DNA of 64,000 bases. Origin: Odontocerum albicorne. Its lineage: Eukaryota; Arthropoda; Insecta; Trichoptera; Odontoceridae. Shown piece after piece: positions 55,600 to 64,000 of the stretch. Under the pieces are notes generated by a model, which was not told the origin of the DNA, searched no databases, and saw only the letters and a list, made by a program, of their open reading frames with translations. The translations under genes were made by a program, and so were the position numbers. Numbering within the stretch: the stretch's first letter is position 1; every line of letters begins with the position of its first letter. The stretch lies in the NCBI GenBank assembly GCA_949825065.1, contig OX463846.1, forward strand, positions 7,087,366-7,151,365. Direction: 5' to 3'.

Positions 55600-56110
55600 A
55601 AAGCTTTCAGATTATTTTTTTTCTTTGGGTACCATCTTCGGACGTAGATGTCTATCTTGGGATGTACACTTCATCTACCATTTCAGCAAACTGGAATAGG
55701 TGTCCAGCCATTCTTCTCCCTCAAACGTCTCCAGTTCCATTACTTACAATATGTGGTCTGTCCATGATATCTGCAACATTTTTCGACAAAATCTTCCAGC
55801 TCATTCATTAAATTTACCGATAAGATTTATGTCTCGTAATTATTACATCATCATTGTCAACCAGGGTCGACCCACTGGTGGATGAACGTCTCCCCAAGTT
55901 GACTCCAAATAGTTCGATATTTTGCTCGTTGGTGCCATGTGATGCTGCCATGCTTCCTTATCTCATCTATCTAGCGTACCTTCGGTCATCTTCTGGGCCT
56001 CTTTATGCCTCTTGGGTACCATTGGATTATTTCGGATGTCCATCGGGAGTCTGATATTCTGGCTACGTGTCCTGCCCATTGCCACTTCCTTTTCTTGCCC
56101 ACCTTTATAA
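55600..56110 (-). pseudogene. LINE-M C-terminal relic
   Basis: The minus strand (about 56110 to 55850) reads KKRKWQWAGHVARISDSRWT, SEIIQWYPRG, KRPRR-PKVRWIDEIRK, ITWHRRAKYRTIWSQLGETF and IHQWVDPG in nearly one frame. This W-x-G-H-x-A-R ... RW-DEI ... LGE-F--QW order is a very common LINE C-terminus in insects. Sequence to the left may continue the element but I cannot align it. Confidence 0.75.
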
Positions 56111-56900
56111 CGTATTCTACTTGTTTTGTTGCGAATCTAAATATTATATATGTGGATATATATATGATAAAAAATCAAGTAAATTGGCAAAAAAAAATAA
56201 ACATCCAAATTCGTTCTATGTAAAACAAAATTAAATGAAATTATACCATAATAAAAAAAAATTACAAAATTATCCCCTCTTAAATTTGCAAGTGTTTTTT
56301 TTTAATGTATCAAAACCACCAAAAAAATGGATTTAGTGGGTTTGGTCCTTTCTTCAAATATACTTCCATACAAGGACCGATCACGTGTATCAGCGTAGAC
56401 TCTTATTGAAGATATTCGTATGTAAATATTGGTCGGAAGAAATTGTCACAATATCACAATATTAACCTAATTTTGCAAAAAAAATTATAATAAAACCAAA
56501 TTGAAAATTATAGTAAAGCACCTTAGGCAACTTATTTACCAAGACTGAAAATAGAATTGTACTGCACTTTATAAATTTATTCTTTAGCAACGAGGTAGGA
56601 AACTCCCAAAGGAAGTGATATTCGACACCTTAAGGATATGTTTCTTTTATCATCAATACCTGTTAAAAATTTAATCCACCCTCTCGATGTATTTTTAAAT
56701 AGTTCATGAATTGTAAAGTATCCTTCATAATGTGTAAGCAAAATAAATATCCAATTGAATGGTTTTGTGTTATGGTATTTGTAAACCTTCTTTCAAGTGA
56801 GACAACAGGTGATTGCAATTAAGTATTATACAAATTAAGACACTGATATTATATTTATTTTTTATATATTATTTATAGTTAAGACATCAACATTGTGGAG
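56111..56900. other. No gene recognised
   Basis: AT-rich spacer between LINE-M and FB-R without structure I can name. Confidence 0.4.
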
Positions 56901-56906
56901 GTTTAA

Positions 56907-57077
56907 AGACACTGTAATTTGTTTTATCAAACACTATTCATTCCACTTTTTGTAACGGTATAACCCTGCCGGTTTCAAGACTTTCACCTCATCATCATGA
57001 AAGCCTCGAAACCGGTAAGGTTATAAAGTTACAAAAAGTGGAATAAACAGTGTTTCATAAAACAAATTACAACACTG
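56907..57077. mobile_element. FB-R copy 4, short palindrome
   Basis: Almost only the two arms remain, meeting at CACCTCATCATCATGAAAGC. The left arm reads outward GAAACCGGCAGGG; the right arm GAAACCGGTAAGG. The meeting point has removed part of CTGANGA from both arms. It sits, like copies 1 and 3, after TTATAGTTAAG-CATCAACATTGTGG. Confidence 0.75.
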
Positions 57078-57797
57078 CAAGTAAGTTCTACCCCAGCTCG
57101 GATGATCATTTCTGCTTACTACTCGTAAGTCATTATCAGCAATAGATAATAACTCGTACATGGAAGTATTACTGTATTTAGGTTCAGTTGAAAAACAATT
57201 ATGAAATTAATTGCAAGTGCCCAAAGTTGGAGAAGCAATAGTGGCAGAAATTCCATATAACCATTTTTGGGATTTATTTCTTTTTGGGTTTGGGCATATT
57301 TATGAGTTTACAGCTGCATCCTAGGGGATTTCAGTTACTAATAAAAACATAAAAATATAACTAAGAGAAAGTTTGGGTTTTAATGTCCATTTAAACAATG
57401 TATTGAATATTTTAAACACTTGTACATCTACCAAGAAATGACTAAAATGGGTTTCCGGTCATAAAGCTATTTTGAATAGACAAATAATTCCGGAAAAGAA
57501 CAACTTAATTTAAGGAATTGTTGTCGACAGGGTATAAGAAAAAAATAACACTTACCAAAATCATAATAACAATAAGCGATGAGAGCAATATGGTTGTAAA
57601 ATTTAAGTTAAAATTTTTTCCTATGAAAGACAAATGGAAAGTTATGTTTTTTTAGGTAAGAAAACACGTCTTTATACCATTGTTATAGTTAAAAGACGTT
57701 TAAAAATCTTTCAAAAGAATTTTAATGAAAACTACTTTTCATGAGATTGAAACGGGACTTGTAAAACGATTAAAAAGAGTCGAATAAATTCTGTAGA

Positions 57798-57930
57798 ATA
57801 TCGTACATTTAGAACAATACTTTAGATGAGAATGTGTGATATATCGTACACTTAGAACAATACTTTAGATGAGAATGTGTAATATATCGTACATTTAGAA
57901 CAATACTTTAGATGAGAATGTGTGATATAA
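57798..57930. repeat. 43-bp tandem repeat, 3 copies
   Basis: Unit ATCGTACATTTAGAACAATA followed by CTTTAGATGAGAATGTGTGATAT, starting at about 57800, 57843 and 57886. Units differ by one or two bases. A second array of about 48 bp (GTGATTCATTC, ATGATACATGTGATAGAAT) follows to about 58027 and leads into LINE-G. Confidence 0.88.
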
Positions 57931-57989
57931 TACAGAATGAAGTGATTCATTCCACATTCTATGATACATGTGATAGAATACGGAATAAA

Positions 57990-59400
57990 GTGATTCATTC
58001 AATATTATGATACATGTGATAGAATTCGGGATAAATGTGAACTTTAGGCTGATGTGTTGAATAAGATTTGATAAATAATCTCTATGCTCTATGTATAGGA
58101 GGGAAACGTGGATGGGGAAAAAGAATTAGTTTTTTTCCTCGAAAAAATGCTGTAGAAATGCATGCATTCTAAATATTACATCGACAATGTATAACAGAAT
58201 ATGATATGAATCAATTAGGGATGAGTGTGAACTTAAGACTGATGTGCTTAGTAAGATGAAAAAGAGCACTCGGAGATGGGTTGGGCACGTGGGCCGAATG
58301 GATGAAGAAAGACTCACAAAATAAATATACGATTACAGCGCGAATTTGAGTGGGTGACGTGGTAGAGAAAAACTAAAAAAGTATGATTAGATCAAATAAA
58401 TAATATTTTGAAAGAAGGAACTATAAGAAGTCCGGGAAATCGTAAGTATTGGGTAAGAAGATCTATGTGAATGTAGAAGACGTGAAAAGTATTGGGTGTT
58501 AACATAAGTTGTGTCCGTTTTTTTTTTCAAATTAAAAATGAGCATCAAAAGTTAAACCAAATGGTAAAGGTTATACGTCATTCAAAAGAAAATTTTCTGC
58601 TCTACAAGAAATTGTGTTTGCTTTTGCGTTACATTTATTATTTGATTTGATTACAAGCCTTCAAAATGGAATGTCAAGTAGACGAAAGTGAGCATTTTCG
58701 ACACCTCCTTCTGTTCGCGTTCAGAAGGAGGTGCCGAAAATGCTCAAAATCGAGGAAATAAAGCTTCCAAAGCTGCTCGCGATATTTGTAAAGTGTACGG
58801 TGAAGATGTTATGAATGAAAGGACAGCTCGTCGATGAAAGGACAGCTCGTAATTTTGACCTGAAAGACATGTAGCGTTCCGGACGACCAGTGGACTTCGA
58901 TGAGGACCGCTTAACCCGTATTATTCATGAAGATACCCTTCAAACCACCGTAGAATTGGCTGAGCAGATGAATCGTAGTCACATGAAAAGATCGACGACG
59001 CAGTAAAATGCGCACGTTTTAAAAAATTGATTAAAAATTCTAGAACTCGTTTCTCTCTCTCTCTCGTAGTCACATGACTGTACATCGCCATCTTAAATCA
59101 ATGGGAACTTGGGTTCCACATGTTTTGAGTGAAAACAACAAAAATCAATTATCGAACGTTGATTTTCAAATAAATCAATTGTCGAACGTTGACAATATCT
59201 TGTAGACCAGAAATTTTTCTTTCGAATGACGTATAACCTTTACCATTTTGTTTTACTTTTGGTGCTCATTTTTAATTTGGAAAAAAACGGCCACAACTTA
59301 TGTTAACACCTAATATATGTCGCGATAGAAAAGTAACCGCTTAAAAAATATCTCACCTATATATTAGATTTACACTCAATTCCAATTATGTTAACATTTG
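57990..59400 (+). pseudogene. LINE-G relic split by a mariner
   Basis: The left piece reads LYVYRRETWMGKKN, SKKCCRNACILNIT, DVLSKMKKSTRRWVGHVGRM and DEERLTK with stops, and reaches GAAGACGTGAAAAG. The right piece resumes after the mariner with TATATGTCGCGATAGAAAAG, that is the YVCRDRK codons. Joining point and frame agree, so the insertion interrupted a continuous LINE. Confidence 0.7.
58492..59313 (+). pseudogene. Mariner with about 115-bp terminal repeats
   Basis: Flanked by TA. Both ends read inward GGTGTTAACATAAGTTGTG (left with one change), CCAAATTAAAAATGAGCA-like, GGTAAAGGTTATACGTCATT and on to GCTCTACAAG/GGTCTACAAG. Plus-strand codons give SEHFRHLLLF, KASKAARDICKVYGEDV, RNFDLKDM and RSGRPVDFDEDRLTRIIHED, then TVELAEQMN and VHRHLKSMGTWVPHVLSENN, the N-terminal half of a mariner transposase. 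The catalytic domain is missing. A 24-bp hairpin at about 58691-58742 and an 80-bp insertion at about 58980-59066 with repeated TCGTAGTCACATGA disturb the frame. Confidence 0.85.
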
Positions 59401-59959
59401 TTTTTAATTATTCCATATTCAGTCGAAATCACTCAGTACAGCGTAGAAGTACTGCCACTCGAGGGGTAAAAATGTACAAATAAAGGGGCGTGTCGATTCA
59501 AACAAGTTTTTTGGAGGGTGCTAAATTCACACGCCGCCCAACTGTTGATGTTCTCATGACCTGGCCTGATTCGATCACATCAAATCACATATTTATGATT
59601 TGTTTTACATATTTGTATATCTGTATTATATATTTTTGTATTATATGATTCAATATTAATAAATTATAATAATTTTGCAAACTTTCTCCAAACTCATATA
59701 TTAGGTGGTCCAGAAAGTACTTTCGTATTTTTCGATATATATCATTAAATTTATTACAAATCAAATTCATTATAAATGTGCTGAATGAACATTATTATTA
59801 ATGATAGTAGTATAGCGCCTCTTTCGGTCACTGTTTACCCAAATTACTAGATTGTTTTTTTTTGCATAATTTTGATGATTGAACTAAAGAAGTCGATTTT
59901 TCCGTGCTTGATATATTTTTACCACCCCAAAAGAAAAAATGCTAAGCAATAAAAAATAT

Positions 59960-60260
59960 AAGAAGTCATCGAAATCGTAAGAGCTGCATGAAAAGGTAGA
60001 TGGATATAGAAAAGGTAGAAGGATATAAAAAAGGTAGATGGATATAAAAAAGGTAGATGGATAAAGAAAAGGTAGATGGATATAAAAAAGGAAGATGGAT
60101 ATAGAAAAGGTAGATGGATATTGAAAATGTAGATGGATATAAAAAAGGTAGATGGATATAGAAAAGACAAAATATGTGTGTCGAGATAGGAATGTCGGTT
60201 ATTTTGTCTTCTTTGCCTACTCCAGCAGGTAAACGGCGTGATGGTATGTACGTACGTATA
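59960..60260 (+). pseudogene. LINE-G 3'-end relic with an internal minisatellite
   Basis: NRKSCMK-like codons precede the repeat; KTKYVCRDRNVGYFVFFAY follows it, then the end TTTGCCTACTCCAGCAGG ... GGCGTGATGG. The normal protein has one MDxE unit at the repeat position. Confidence 0.65.
59992..60166. repeat. 18-20 bp minisatellite inside LINE-G
   Basis: About nine units of AAAGGTAGATGGATATAGA. The unit corresponds to the LINE codons for MDIEK-V, so a piece of coding sequence was amplified. Open minus-strand frames across it are accidental. Confidence 0.88.
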
Positions 60261-60589
60261 TGTTTTTTTTTAATATTTAATGACGGTGAGCTGAGGAGAT
60301 CCACGCCACCCCAAATGTTTGGCATATATCTAGGTGATAAATATGATATGTTGACAGCTCCATCAGGCTTTTCATGGAAAACAACTAGGCAACAGAGGTT
60401 GTCAAAGGGAGGGAGAGAATATTACCTTCAGTCCCAATAATCGAGCTTTCATGCTAAGAATCACTGGAAAAGAAACGGAATTCGCAGTTCATCGTCGCAC
60501 GTTTTAGCAATATTAATACTCGTGATAAATAAATACTCGTACACTTCTATATCTTTAACCAGGCTGGGATCCACATTCATTATTATTTT

Positions 60590-60672
60590 TTTCGGGTACC
60601 AGCATGAATCGAACCCGCAACCCCTGGGCAGGAAAATAGTGCCTGACCAACTAGGGTATGAAGGTTGATGTC
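60590..60672 (-). mobile_element. tRNA-like SINE head
   Basis: Minus strand: TACCCTAGTTGGTCAGGCAC (A box) and GGGTTGCGGGTTCGATTCAT (B box), with TTTTTTTCGGGTACC at the left. The arrangement is like SINE-A, but the body is absent. Confidence 0.5.
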
Positions 60673-60762
60673 ACCGAACCAACCCCGAAACAATTTGTAA
60701 CTATTATAATCATTGTAATTTGTTTTATCAAACACTGCTTATTCCACTTTATATAACGATAT

Positions 60763-60803
60763 AACCCTACCGGTTTCGATGTTTTACCCTCATCATCAGG
60801 TGG
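60763..60803 (-). ncRNA. Hammerhead-like motif in FB-R copy 5
   Basis: Minus strand: CTGATGA, a 15-nt interval with weak pairing, GAAA, CCGG, TA, GGG. Core bases and ACCGGT are intact, but stem II is poor and stem I has only two of three pairs. Confidence 0.32.
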
Positions 60804-60971
60804 GCATAAGCAAGACTGTTTTAATATATAACTCTGCCGGTTTCAAGGTTTCCACCGCATCATTGAAACAGTCTTGTTTGTGCTCCACTGATGATGAGGG
60901 GAAACCCTCTAATCCGGTAGTGTTATACCGTTACATAAAGTGGAATAAACAGTATTTGATACAACAAATTA

Positions 60972-61551
60972 TTTATTTATATAACACTTTTATTGAAAAT
61001 ACAATCTGGCGGGTTTATTGCTAGGCGGTAATCTTTTCCAACCAACCAGACAAATGTAAATGAAGCAAGTTCCATGGTTGCGTAAATCATTCAAATGACT
61101 ATCCATCCCCACGAAATCCATAAACATGTACGTTAGCATATATATGACCACGAACCCCACAAAGACGGACAATCACCCAAACATTATTTTTCATATAAAG
61201 TGAGATATCATCAATCAAAAGAAAAGGAAGGGACGGTGGAGAGGAAAGGAAAAATCGGGAATGGAACACGTTATTTTACTGACTAGAAATTAAGAGTTTT
61301 TTCAGTCGCTTCTTAAAGCATGCCAAGGATGGAGCGAGTCTTACATTGGTTTGTAACTGATTCCAGAGTTTCACTGCGTGGACAGTAAAGGACGACGTAA
61401 AAAAAGAGGAGCGGTGAACTGGAAAGGCCAATAAACAATCTCTGTTTGAGCGTAGCGCTAATCCATGATTGGAAATACGCTGAATATTTTCGGCGAGATA
61501 AGAGGGGGTGGCGGGACAGTTAAGGATATTATACAATAGAGACAGATAAAT
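60972..61551 (-). pseudogene. LINE-K copy 2, 5'-truncated
   Basis: The minus strand reads MYNILNCPATPSYLAENIQR, HRSSFFTSSFTVHAVKLWNQ and RLKKLLISSQ, then the 3' untranslated region. It ends TGGTTGGTTGGAAAAG, ATTACCGCCTAGCAATAAAC and a TTTA-repeat tail. It is about 93% alike by eye to copy 1. It lies within FB-R copy 5, with AAATTA on both sides as a likely target duplication. Confidence 0.82.
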
Positions 61552-61579
61552 TACAATATCTTTAAACTCTACAATATTA

Positions 61580-62135
61580 AACCCTTTACTATTAAAAATA
61601 TACTATTATAATCGTTTATTTTAAAGGCGTTGGGGAATGAAACAAACAGTCTCGAAGCCTCAAGCATCCCTAAGGATGGCTCATCCTACTGTCTTTTTTG
61701 CGAATGTCTACCTCATGCGGACTACCAAAAAAATACTACCTGAAAAAGGTACAGATCAGATTTGCCTTGCCCCGCGGTCTCATGGGGAAAGTAAGTAAAG
61801 AAATAATATTAATGAAAAAACAATCGCATTTCAATTTTAGGGTGAAACTATGGACATAAATCTAACATAACAGGACGGAATAGATTCATAACAAATATTT
61901 TTATGTCCTCTTTAACCATGCCTCGACAATTTTATCTTCATCTTAATGTCCTCTTCCATAGATGTCTGTGAGAACTGTTCATTGGATAGCTGGGGCAATA
62001 AATTATTGGTAGTTACCCTTAACTATTTTGGGACAAAGAAAATACCTCACAAGATAATATCTATCGGAGATATTGTCAACACGGTGGCCATAAATATGAA
62101 TCAATTTCTGATAAATTACTTAAACAACGAAAATT
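61580..62135. other. No gene recognised
   Basis: No frame or repeat that I can identify. A CCTTGCCCCGCGGTCTC phrase at 61.77 kb stands out by composition only. Confidence 0.4.
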
Positions 62136-62139
62136 ATAA

Positions 62140-62445
62140 TACGTAAAAATGTGTGGATGAATGAAAACTTATGACTGATTAAGATGTACAGGAGCACTTT
62201 GAGATGATGTGGGTACGTTGAACGAATTAATGAAGAAAGAATTACTAAACAAATGTACAGTGGTAGAAAAATATTAAAGAAAGTATGGTTGGATCAGGTG
62301 TGTGACATTTAAAAGAAAAAATGCGTGAAGTCAGAGAAATCGTAGAAGTTGCATGAATGTGGAAGAGGCGAAGAATGCATGTTAAGATAGAAAAGTTTGA
62401 CGCTCTGTATTCTGTGCTTATAGGAGATGGCGTGATGACAAATAA
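62140..62445 (+). pseudogene. LINE-G 3'-end relic
   Basis: Codons in mixed frames: RSTLRWCGYVERINEERITK-like, then KVWLDQVCDI, KREVREIVEVA, and ECMLR. The end is GACGCTCTGTATTCTGTGCT ... GGCGTGATG. Confidence 0.6.
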
Positions 62446-62703
62446 AAAATATTAATGTTAGTATAGACACTAACTAAAGGTAGACAATGTGCACACTTTA
62501 AAAACGATATCTTAGATCAGGGGTCTCCAAACTTTTTAGCCTAAGTGCCACACTGACTCCTCCACTAAGTCCCAAATGCCAAGACAAAAAATGTTTTGTT
62601 TCAATCTCAATTGAATAAAAAATGTTTCACGCATTTTAATACATGCCAAACATTCAGTCAGCTAACTGAGACTCCATTTCCGGTAGATTTCGCTATTGAA
62701 ACG

Positions 62704-62904
62704 TTTTTTTTTTCTTTTTTTAATCTGGCGAGTTTATTGCCATGTGGCAATCTCTTCCAACCAACCAGAAAGATGTTTTTATAGGCACTAAGTGTTAACC
62801 AGACTGGAATCCTATTTAAAAAAATCTGGGTTACAGCGGGGATCGAACCCGCAATCTCCGTATCGGCAGACAAGTGTCTTATCACCAGGCCACGGAGGTC
62901 ATCT
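62704..62904 (-). mobile_element. SINE-A copy 5, inside hAT
   Basis: The best copy. Tail TGGCGAGTTTATTGCCATGT, CCAACCAACCAGAAAGATG, body CCAGACTGGAATCC, and a tRNA-like head with B box GGTTCGATCCCCGC and A-box-like TGGCCTGGTGATAAG on the minus strand. It is younger than the hAT it interrupts. Confidence 0.8.
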
Positions 62905-63001
62905 TTGGGTGCTTTAAAAATAAATTTGAAGTCTCGTTTTTCAGATTTTGATGCAACTGCAAACGATATCAAGATTTTTCAAAATCCTTTTAACGCCGAT
63001 A

Positions 63002-63009
63002 TACTCGTA
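63002..63009. other. TACTCGTA octamer in the hAT relic
   Basis: Falls between NADI and ETLAP, adding Leu-Val in frame in a place where I expect none from the family. See the finding on TACTCGTA. Confidence 0.5.
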
Positions 63010-63679
63010 GAAACCCTTGCCCCATAACTTCAAATGGAAATGATTGATTTGCAGTGTATTTTATTTTTTTAAAGAAAAATATTTCAAGTCATCATTGCTG
63101 GAATTTGATAAGAGTCTTCCATTCACACAGTTTGATCAGTTGCATAAATTTGCTAGTGGCTTTTTTCCCACTTTCGGCACTACTTATCTGTGTGAAAAAA
63201 CATTCTCCAAAATGAAAAATACAAAAAGTATGTACAGATCGTAATTAACTGATGAGCATTTGAAATCGCTGCTTATAACTTCCACTAGTAAACTTGATCC
63301 ACAACTGCAGACAATTGTCAGTGGAAAGTTACAGCTACTTACATAAATCTCACTAATCATAATTATAATGTTTAATTTCATTATGTGAATTACCTATGTA
63401 TTCACTTATTGTAAGTTTTTAGGATAAATCTCATATCATTAATTACAATGAAAATGTTCAATTTCATTATGTATGTCAGTTATTGTGTTTCTTAATTGGT
63501 CGTTAAATAAACACATCTGATTTTTATTTTGTATGATTTACTTACATTGTAAATTTTACAATGTAATCAAAATAACCTATGACGGGGCGGATACCGGGCA
63601 TATCCCGTATCCGGTCCGTCATAATTTATTTTGACGACCGGGCATAGGCCGTAGTTTGGAGACCCCTGTCTTAGATGAT

Positions 63680-64000
63680 ACACACGCAAGCATTCACTGT
63701 TATTTTTATCTATGGTGTAGTCTTCCGTAGTTAAAGATAACTAAACTACCGAACATGCTATTACCACATATCGGAAGATCTACAAAGGTTTTTTTGTAGT
63801 TCGTCTTCCCTTGGAAATGTTTCCCCGGTTTTATTAAGAAGTAGGTATGTTTTTCTAAACAAATTCAGATGCGGGGAAGTTCCTAATCTAATGGCTGCAG
63901 CAACCACCTTCCTTTCTTTACCCAACTTAATATATTTATTTTGTAATATTTTTTATTTGTCAATAATAGCCGGTTCGATTCCCAAGCTAGAGCGCCCTTA
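63680..64000 (+). mobile_element. SINE-C copy 3, cut by the window end
   Basis: ACCACATATCGGAAGATCTA, TTTGTAGTTCGTCTTCCC, CTAATCTAATGGCTGCAGCA and a B-box-like GGTTCGATTCCCAAGC align with copies 1 and 2. The tail lies outside the window. Confidence 0.6.

Larger units (their letters stand above)
60711..61575. mobile_element. FB-R copy 5, split by LINE-K
   Basis: Left arm ATTTGTTTTATCAAACACTG ... CCGGTTTCGA, then TCATCAG; the middle holds GACTGTTTTAATATATAACT and its inverse. The right arm CTCCACTGATGATGAGGGG ... GGTAGTGTTATACCGTTAC ends at ACAACAAATTA. The final FB-R bases, AAATTACAATATCTTTAAA, reappear after LINE-K at about 61553. The left arm keeps CTGATGA and GAAACCGGTA on the minus strand; the right arm's GAAAC is mutated. 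Confidence 0.72.
62518..63668 (+). pseudogene. hAT transposon, decayed, with exact 8-bp target duplication
   Basis: Ends CAGGGGTCTCCAAACTTTTT and, inverted, CAGGGGTCTCCAAACTACGG are flanked by TCTTAGAT on both sides. The coding remnant (about 62940-63345) reads DFDATANDIKIFQNPFNADI, LQMEMIDLQCI, FDKSLPFTQFDQLHKFASGF, FPTFGTTYLCEKTFSKMKNT, then a stop, and LTDEHLKSLLITSTSKLDPQ. This is the hAT dimerisation region near the C-terminus, as in the Charlie/ZBED5-like group. The DNA-binding finger and catalytic domain are deleted. A GGATACCGGGCATATCCC palindrome lies inside the right end. A SINE-A copy sits in the left part. Confidence 0.88.

Noticed and set aside
59919..60325. Minus-strand frames with repeated FISIYLFYIHLPFLYPS as a membrane protein
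   Set aside because: They are translations of the 18-20 bp minisatellite within LINE-G; hydrophobicity comes from the AT-rich repeat.
62820..62904. tRNA-like heads as functional tRNA genes
   Set aside because: A and B boxes are present, but no acceptor stem closes, and each head continues into a SINE body and a LINE-derived tail. The same applies at 0.14, 14.3, 36.4, 50.7 and 60.6 kb.
63251..63275. CTGATGAGCATTTGAAA as another hammerhead core
   Set aside because: It is the coding sequence for LTDEHLK in the hAT transposase; no stem II, stem III or cleavage site follows.

Overview
This is eukaryotic, AT-rich, non-coding DNA, almost certainly from an arthropod and most likely an insect. The reasons are the dense load of mariner/Tc1, pogo, hAT and piggyBac-like DNA transposons, several Jockey/CR1-like and RTE-like LINEs, tRNA-headed SINEs, and a short TTAGG-type repeat. 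The order cannot be fixed from sequence alone. I found no host protein-coding gene, no rRNA, no intact tRNA and no intact autonomous transposon. Everything recognisable is a broken, truncated or non-autonomous repeat. Every long open frame is either transposon debris or an open frame across a low-complexity repeat.

Family names used here are local labels. LINE-J: Jockey-like, 1.4-3.5 and 46.8 kb. LINE-K: CR1/Jockey-like, 12.4-13.2 and 61.0-61.5 kb. LINE-R: RTE-like, 37.5-38.5 kb, perhaps 10.3 kb. LINE-B: 15.2-15.8 kb. LINE-G: the commonest, more than a dozen 3'-end pieces whose C-terminus resembles RNRRSCMNRC...VEEAKYVCRDR. LINE-H: 10.9 and 23.1 kb. LINE-M: 55.8 kb. SINE-A is a tRNA-headed SINE that shares its 3' tail with LINE-K. 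SINE-B shares its 3' tail with LINE-B. SINE-C is a 330-370 bp repeat with a B-box-like motif. FB-R is a foldback family at 17.2, 25.2, 41.6, 56.9 and 60.7 kb.

Layout. 0-5 kb: a deleted Tc1/mariner-type element split by a head-to-head pair of LINE-J 3' ends. 5-9 kb: AT-rich DNA with two foldbacks that carry hammerhead-ribozyme-like cores. 9-16 kb: LINE and SINE debris. 16-28 kb: FB-R, several MITEs, and LINE-G copies invaded by piggyBac-like and TA-flanked MITEs, then a pogo derivative and mariner-like relics. 28-36.5 kb: low-complexity DNA with a 21-bp minisatellite at 30.6-31.6 kb, a satellite block of which was copied to 36.0 kb. 36.5-46 kb: LINE-R, a hAT MITE, TTAA-flanked repeats. 47-53 kb: two internally deleted mariner-type transposons side by side and a LINE-G split by a long-inverted-repeat element. 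53-64 kb: LINE-G split by a mariner with long terminal repeats, FB-R split by LINE-K, and a hAT element with a perfect 8-bp target duplication that contains a SINE-A.

The most unusual signals are: (1) hammerhead-ribozyme-like cores (CTGANGA ... GAAAC followed by a short palindromic stem III and a UH cleavage site) inside three different foldback families; (2) a recurrent octamer TACTCGTA, 15 occurrences, which in at least two comparable repeat copies is an extra 6 bp at a TA and looks like a transposon excision footprint; (3) nested insertions clear enough to read the order of events. All comparisons were made by eye, so boundaries are approximate unless a target duplication is given.
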